This document shows positions 58,833 through 64,000 of a stretch of 64,000 nt of DNA, piece after piece; within the stretch, counting starts at the first letter, position 1; each line of letters opens with the position of its first letter. Origin of the DNA: Begonia masoniana (taxonomy: Eukaryota > Streptophyta > Magnoliopsida > Cucurbitales > Begoniaceae); assembly GCA_022432975.1 (NCBI GenBank), contig CM039509.1:8587075-8651074 (forward strand), read 5' to 3'. The translations under genes were made by a program, and so were the position numbers. The notes beneath the pieces are model-generated. The model saw only the letters and a list, made by a program, of their open reading frames with translations, was not told the DNA's origin and made no database searches.

Positions 58833-59890
58833 CTAAATGTCTGACGTGTCTATCAAAGAAAATACAGCTATGCCAGTAACTAAAATACTACATGTGATAA
58901 CCGAAGGCTGAGCCTCATCGTCGACGTCACCAGGCTCGACAAAGGCAAAGATCCTCGGCATGACTCTCCTCTGATCTCTGCTCGGCTGATCTCGGCCGGG
59001 CTTCGGGCAATCTTTAATGAAATGGCCAACTTCTCTGCACCGATAGCACTTATTAGTACCCACTCGGCATTCGCCACTATGCTCTTTCTGACACCTAGAG
59101 CACCAAGGCATCTGAGGAGCCCCTTGCACTTGTTTTCCCTTCCCCTGTCGTTACCTCCTTAATAAGGCCTCTTGATGCCCCTTTGTTGTTGCATTTGCGA
59201 TAGTCCCTTTTGTTGCCAGTCTCTATCCGAGGGTTGAAGCCGAATCTCCCGAAAGAAGCCCTTAGCAGGCTCCCTTGGCTTGACGCAAGTCAGTTCAGCA
59301 TCCTCAAACTCCAAGGCTCTTGCCGCGATGTCCTCGTAGGGCACATCTAAAACGCCCGACACTATAATGCTCTTTCGAATGTCCAGGTTTAATCCATCCA
59401 TAAACTGTTGCACCTTGTCCTCATTATCGCTGACTAAGCGCGGTGCAAACCGGGATAAGGCCTCAAACTTCCTAATATATTCCGCAACTGTACTGGTCTA
59501 CTTCAGTTGCGTGAACTCCGCTCTTTTTGCCGCCCTCACCGTACGACTGAAGTATTTATCAAAGAACACGGTTTTAAACCGTTCGTACCTCATCAGTGTC
59601 ACGTCCGTAGTCACTTTTATAGAATCCCACCAAAATCGGGCATCCAATGCCAGGTGGAAAGTGACGCACGTGACCTTCTCAGCATTCTCCACTTTGGCAT
59701 ATGCCAACATATCCTCCATCGTTTGAACCCACTCCTCAGCAATAGAGGGCTCCGTAGATTGTCCGTTGAATACTGGAGGTCGTAACTTTTGGAACCTCTC
59801 TACGTTGTGATTGCCCTGAACTACTATATCCCGGGCTCTCTGATTTTCACGGTTCACTAGGCTCTCGATCTGTTGCGCTTGCCTGTCCAT
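58833..59890 (-). pseudogene. Gypsy gag and protease start (broken)
   Basis: MDRQAQQIESLVNRENQRA at 59890 starts a Retrotrans_gag domain (FQKLRPPVFNGQS, EEWVQTMEDMLAYAKV, DARFWWDSIK, YERFKTVFFDKYF). An in-frame TAG at 59498-59500 replaces a residue after AEFTQLK. Reading resumes (TSTVAEYIRKFEALSRFAPR ... VQQFMDGLNLDIR) to a stop at 59159, then a frameshift. Next comes a CCHC knuckle CYRCREVGHFIKDC at about 59000-59040 and the protease start SILVTGIAVFSLIDTS, where the catalytic LIDTG is altered and the frame ends. Chromovirus/Tekay-like by appearance. Confidence 0.88.
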
Positions 59891-60107
59891 ATGCTAGGTC
59901 TGACGATCCAGCAAATCTGTCAACCTATCCAGGGCTTCGTCCTTGGTGTCTCTCGCTTGAACTATTTTTCTATAACTCCTATAAAAGTTAAAACAAACAA
60001 TTCTAAGAAATAGAAATCAAATAAAGCATTTAAACGTACTTACAGTTGAGGAAGGATGTCCGCGTAGTGGCTGCGCAGTCGAGCAGTCTAAAGAACTAAT
60101 TTTAAAA

Positions 60108-60126
60108 CCCGGGGGCTTTGATACCA
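60108..60126 (-). other. Primer binding site of the gypsy element
   Basis: Minus strand TGGTATCAAAGCCCCCGGG, four bases from the LTR edge at 60131; resembles an initiator tRNA-Met site with one change. Confidence 0.7.
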
Positions 60127-60130
60127 TAAC

Positions 60131-60918
60131 TGTAACGACCCAGAATTCTATACCCTTAATTTCCCGTATAAATTTTTCTTTTTATAACACTCATAAAATT
60201 TTGACTTCTACACCTCTAAATCGAAGTCCCGGATTGTTGAGATTATCTAAAATCCATTAAATAAACCATGTATTAAACAAAGGGAAAATGCAGTGCAAGA
60301 GCCGAGGGCAAACATGTCCAAGGCAAGAAAAACAAAGGGGCGATCGATCGCCCACTTGACAGCCGATCGATCGGCCCTTAGACAGTCGATCAATCGCCCC
60401 TTTTTTGGCGATCGATCGGCTGCTGTTCTGGAAGAAATTTCAGAACGTAGCCATATGAGAGCCGATCGTTCGCCTCTTTGCAGGCAAACGATCGGCAGAC
60501 TCTCTGGAACTCTAGAGAGTCACCTCTCTTCTGGGCGATCGATCGCCCCCTTCTTGGCGATCGATCGGCAGACGCTCTAGATTTTCTCCAGAGCGCTGCA
60601 TTCCCATTTCGCTTTCTTCCTTCACTTTTTCTTTTCTTTTCTTCTCCCTACACACAACACAATTCATACATACATTTCAACACACAAACACTCATAACCT
60701 CACTCATTCCTCTTACATTTCCCCACTTCATCAATCATCAAAGCCGACCCAAAACGTATCCTAAAATACAATAAAAACGAGACTACAACCATGAAATCTA
60801 ACTGCGTGGATAGCTCTATAACTCGAGCATATCCGTGACTCAACCTAAAATAACCCCAAACGATTCCATTATAATTGTAGTAAAAGGCTTAACAAAACAT
60901 TTATGAAGCGAGTTTACC
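60131..60918. mobile_element. Gypsy LTR, 5' half, with GATCGATC palindromes
   Basis: Starts TGTAACGACCCAGAATTC next to the PBS. Contains GATCGATC-type palindromes at 60336-60420 and 60460-60575, CTCTGGAACTCTAGAGAG at 60500-60517, and then the AACTGCGTGGATAGCTC block. Broken at CC/TG (60918/60919), where another LTR start follows. Confidence 0.75.
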
Positions 60919-61462
60919 TGTAGCGACCCTGACACTGTACCCTTAATTTCCTGTATAATTTTTTTTTTATCCTTGTAAACTTCGTAACAATTGAGCGGAA
61001 TTTAAATCGTAGACTGAATCGTTAAAAATCGTTCGGAAACTATTTTTAAAACCCCTTAAATAAAAACTTAAAACAATTAATAAAACAATTTAAAATAAAG
61101 AAAACATCGGCCAACAATTGGAGGACATAAACGTCAGAACCAGAAAAAGTGAAGGGGGCGATCGATCGCCCCGCGTAGCGGCGATTGATCGCCCATTTGC
61201 AAATTGAGGGGCGATCGATCGCCCATTTACAATATTGAGGGGTGATCGATCACCCCACATATGGGCGATCGATCGCCCCGCACTCTGGAAAATCTAGAGA
61301 GCGGCGATCGCCTGTCGATCGATGGCGATCGAACGGTAGGTTCTCTGGAATTTCCATTCCAGAGAGCGATTTCCTCCTGTTTTCTTCCTCCCCTGCACAC
61401 AACTTCACAATTCATCACTTCTTCACCAATAAACACAATAACATCATAACTTAAACTCAACC
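60919..61462. mobile_element. Related gypsy LTR, 5' part, with the densest palindrome cluster
   Basis: Starts TGTAGCGACCCTGACACTG. Between 61155 and 61330 lie GGGGCGATCGATCGCCCC, GGCGATTGATCGCCC, GGGGCGATCGATCGCCC, GGGGTGATCGATCACCCC, GGGCGATCGATCGCCCC and GGCGATCGCC, then CTCTGGAA-TTTCCATTCCAGAGAG. It stops at 61462, again just after CC, where a third LTR start follows. Confidence 0.75.
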
Positions 61463-61902
61463 TGTAATGCCCCGAGTTATCTGAACCCGGTTTGTCACAC
61501 AAACTCCGTACATGACCAAAATTTCTACCATATTATTTTTTTTAAAAATAAACTTGCAGCGGAAATCATTTGAACAAACTGAAAACTAAACAAAATCATA
61601 AAAGTGTTTGGATGATCGGGCGAAATGTTAGAAATATTCGTCCAAGAGAAAATAAGAGTTAAATCACGAATTTCTTTAAAAGTGGCGAAGGTCAAACGCA
61701 TCTGCCGCTGAACCGAGTCAACGGAAGAGGCTGAAGACAGGAAACAAAAGACATCATCCGGTCACAAAGTGACAAAATATTCTCTACACTTTTCGATGGT
61801 TTTACTCACGACATCCACCGGTCGCTAAACGACAAAAGACTTCCTACATCATCCGGTGAATTTACACACGACATCCACCGGTGACTAACGACAAAAATTC
61901 TC
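61463..61902. mobile_element. Third stacked LTR start (TGTAATGCCCCGAG)
   Basis: TGTAATGCCCCGAGTTATCTG, then AT-rich sequence and, from 61695, CATC(A/C)(A/C)CCGGT and CATCTGCCG units that lead into the 71-bp array. The end of this LTR is beyond the window. Confidence 0.6.
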
Positions 61903-64000
61903 CTATATCTGCCGATGAGTTTACTGAGACATCATCCGATAGACTTAAACCTACACCTTCCGATGACGTCAGCACGCATCTGCCGATAAGTTTACTGAGA
62001 CATCATCCGATAGACTTAAACCTACACCTTTCGATGACGTCAGCACGCATCTGCCGATGAGTTTACTGAGACATCATCCGATAGACTTAAACCTACACCT
62101 TCCGATGACGTCAGCACGCATCTGCGATGAGTTACTGAGACATCTTACTGAGACATCATCCGATAGACTTAAACCTACACCTTTCGATGACGTCAGCACG
62201 CATCTGCCGATGAGTTTACTGAGACATCATCCGATAGACTTAAACCTACACCTTCCGATGACGTCAGCACGCATCTGCCGATGAGTTTACTGAGACATCA
62301 TCCGATAGACTTAAACCTACACCTTCCGATGACGTCAGCACGCATCTGCCGATGAGTTTACTGAGACATCATCCGATAGACTTAAACCTACACCTTCCGA
62401 TGACGTCAGCACGCATCTGCCGATGAGTTTACTGAGACATCATCCGATAGACTTAAACCTACACCTTCCGATGACGTCAGCACGCATCTGCCGATGAGTT
62501 TACTGAGACATCATCCGATAGACTTAAACCTACACCTTCCGATGACGTCAGCACGCATCTGCCGATGAGTTTACTGAGACATCATCCGATAGACTTAAAC
62601 CTACACCTTCCGATGACGTCAGCACGCATCTGCCGATGAGTTTACTGAGACATCATCCGATAGACTTAAACCTACACCTTCCGATGACGTCAGCACGCAT
62701 CTGCCGATGAGTTTACTGAGACATCATCCGATAGACTTAAACCTACACCTTCCGATGACGTCAGCACGCATCTGCCGATGAGTTTACTGAGACATCATCC
62801 GATAGACTTAAACCTACACCTTCCGATGACGTCAGCACGCATCTGCCGATGAGTTTACTGAGACATCATCCGATAGACTTAAACCTACACCTTCCGATGA
62901 CGTCAGCACGCATCTGCCGATGAGTTTACTGAGACATCATCCGATAGACTTAAACCTACACCTTCCGATGACGTCAGCACGCATCTGCCGATGAGTTTAC
63001 TGAGACATCATCCGATAGACTTAAACCTACACCTTCCGATGACGTCAGCACGCATCTGCCGATGAGTTTACTGAGACATCATCCGATAGACTTAAACCTA
63101 CACCTTCCGATGACGTCAGCACGCATCTGCCGATGAGTTTACTGAGACATCATCCGATAGACTTAAACCTACACCTTCCGATGACGTCAGCACGCATCTG
63201 CCGATGAGTTTACTGAGACATCATCCGATAGACTTAAACCTACACCTTCCGATGACGTCAGCACGCATCTGCCGATGAGTTTACTGAGACATCATCCGAT
63301 AGACTTAAACCTACACCTTCCGATGACGTCAGCACGCATCTGCCGATGAGTTTACTGAGACATCATCCGATAGACTTAAACCTACACCTTCCGATGACGT
63401 CAGCACGCATCTGCCGATGAGTTTACTGAGACATCATCCGATAGACTTAAACCTACACCTTCCGATGACGTCAGCACGCATCTGCCGATGAGTTTACTGA
63501 GACATCATCCGATAGACTTAAACCTACACCTTCCGATGACGTCAGCACGCATCTGCCGATGAGTTTACTGAGACATCATCCGATAGACTTAAACCTACAC
63601 CTTCCGATGACGTCAGCACGCATCTGCCGATGAGTTTACTGAGACATCATCCGATAGACTTAAACCTACACCTTCCGATGACGTCAGCACGCATCTGCCG
63701 ATGAGTTTACTGAGACATCATCCGATAGACTTAAACCTACACCTTCCGATGACGTCAGCACGCATCTGCCGATGAGTTTACTGAGACATCATCCGATAGA
63801 CTTAAACCTACACCTTCCGATGACGTCAGCACGCATCTGCCGATGAGTTTACTGAGACATCATCCGATAGACTTAAACCTACACCTTCCGATGACGTCAG
63901 CACGCATCTGCCGATGAGTTTACTGAGACATCATCCGATAGACTTAAACCTACACCTTCCGATGACGTCAGCACGCATCTGCCGATGAGTTTACTGAGAC
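61903..64000. repeat. 71-bp tandem array, one TGACGTCA per unit
   Basis: About 29 copies of a 71-bp unit containing CATCTGCCGATGAGTTTAC, TGAGACATCATCCGATAGAC and CACCTTCCGATGACGTCAGC. The first units vary (ATAAG, CTTTCGATG, and a partial internal duplication near 62120-62160). From about 62210 the units are identical by eye to the window end, so homogenisation or expansion is recent. Each unit has the palindromic octamer TGACGTCA and three CCGAT cores. Open frames across it are chance. Confidence 0.95.

Larger units (their letters stand above)
57884..60130 (-). mobile_element. Internally deleted gypsy element (PBS, gag, PPT; no RT or IN)
   Basis: Bounded by a PPT at 57884-57901 and a PBS at 60126-60108 (minus TGGTATCAAAGCCCCCGGG), with gag and the first residues of protease. 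Reverse transcriptase, RNase H and integrase are absent; 57900-58830 shows no recognisable protein. Internal length 2.25 kb against roughly 4-5 kb for complete plant gypsy elements. Confidence 0.75.

Noticed and set aside
60293..60774. 95- and 98-codon plus ORFs
   Set aside because: Same LTR region as 36.8-37.2 kb; low-stop palindrome sequence.
62057..62284. 75-codon ORF in the 71-bp array
   Set aside because: Array translation; 71 is not a multiple of three and the frame closes.

Overview
The window is nuclear DNA of a flowering plant, almost certainly a eudicot. Evidence: spliced genes with GT-AG introns, an ABA receptor, a plant cyclic-nucleotide-gated channel and a plant PTB splicing factor, all embedded in dense LTR retrotransposons (Sirevirus copia, a second copia, gypsy-type LTRs, a Cassandra 5S-bearing TRIM), a hAT transposon and foldback MITEs. 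No bacterial, organellar or CRISPR features are seen.

Layout. 1-10.3 kb is nested retrotransposon: the 3' part of a gypsy-type LTR with a W-box-rich tandem array (1-1633) abuts an env-like ORF of a decayed minus-strand Sirevirus (gag-pol 2118-6801, PBS 6858-6869, LTR from 6872). Beyond it lie a 47-bp satellite-like array and a TGACGTCA-rich degenerate array that runs into another gypsy LTR tail ending at 10319. 10.3-12.3 kb holds GC-rich hairpins and two foldback elements with exact 9-bp target duplications. 12.5-55.9 kb is the gene-bearing part: PTB (+, 11 coding exons, 449 aa), a PYL8/9-type ABA receptor (-, 3 exons, 196 aa), a (GGCTCA)400 array, a possible 75-aa membrane protein (-), a DnaJ/DUF3444 protein (-), a 3.9-kb hAT element with a dead transposase, a dead copia with two further insertions, a truncated gypsy LTR, a Cassandra LTR, a CNGC1-like channel (+) with a frameshifted C terminus, a B3-domain protein (+), SDHAF4 (-) head-to-head with an 85-aa unknown (+), and a PAP14/ORG1-like plastid fibrillin-pseudokinase (-) carrying a 1.45-kb internal tandem duplication. 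55.9-64 kb is again mobile DNA: a hAT fragment, gypsy LTR pieces, an internally deleted gypsy element (gag only), three stacked LTR 5' halves, and a 71-bp tandem array with one TGACGTCA per unit that runs off the end.

The gene set CNGC1 - DnaJ/DUF3444 - PYL8 - PTB2 (and PAP14) matches, from memory, a run of neighbouring loci on Arabidopsis chromosome 5, so the genic core is probably an ancestral microsyntenic block inflated by transposons. The genes do not form one pathway. They share neighbourhood only, apart from the SDHAF4/85-aa divergent pair.

The most unusual signals are: (1) a perfect 400-unit hexanucleotide array seeded from a duplicated piece of the ABA-receptor leader; (2) related gypsy LTRs that each carry a different repeat module in the same region (W-box array, clustered GATCGATC palindromes, or TGACGTCA array); (3) a 98-bp LTR-like insertion with perfect 5-bp target duplication; (4) the exon-containing tandem duplication in the PAP14 gene; (5) the two-step frameshift in the CNGC tail. 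All coordinates were read by eye; no alignments or searches were run.
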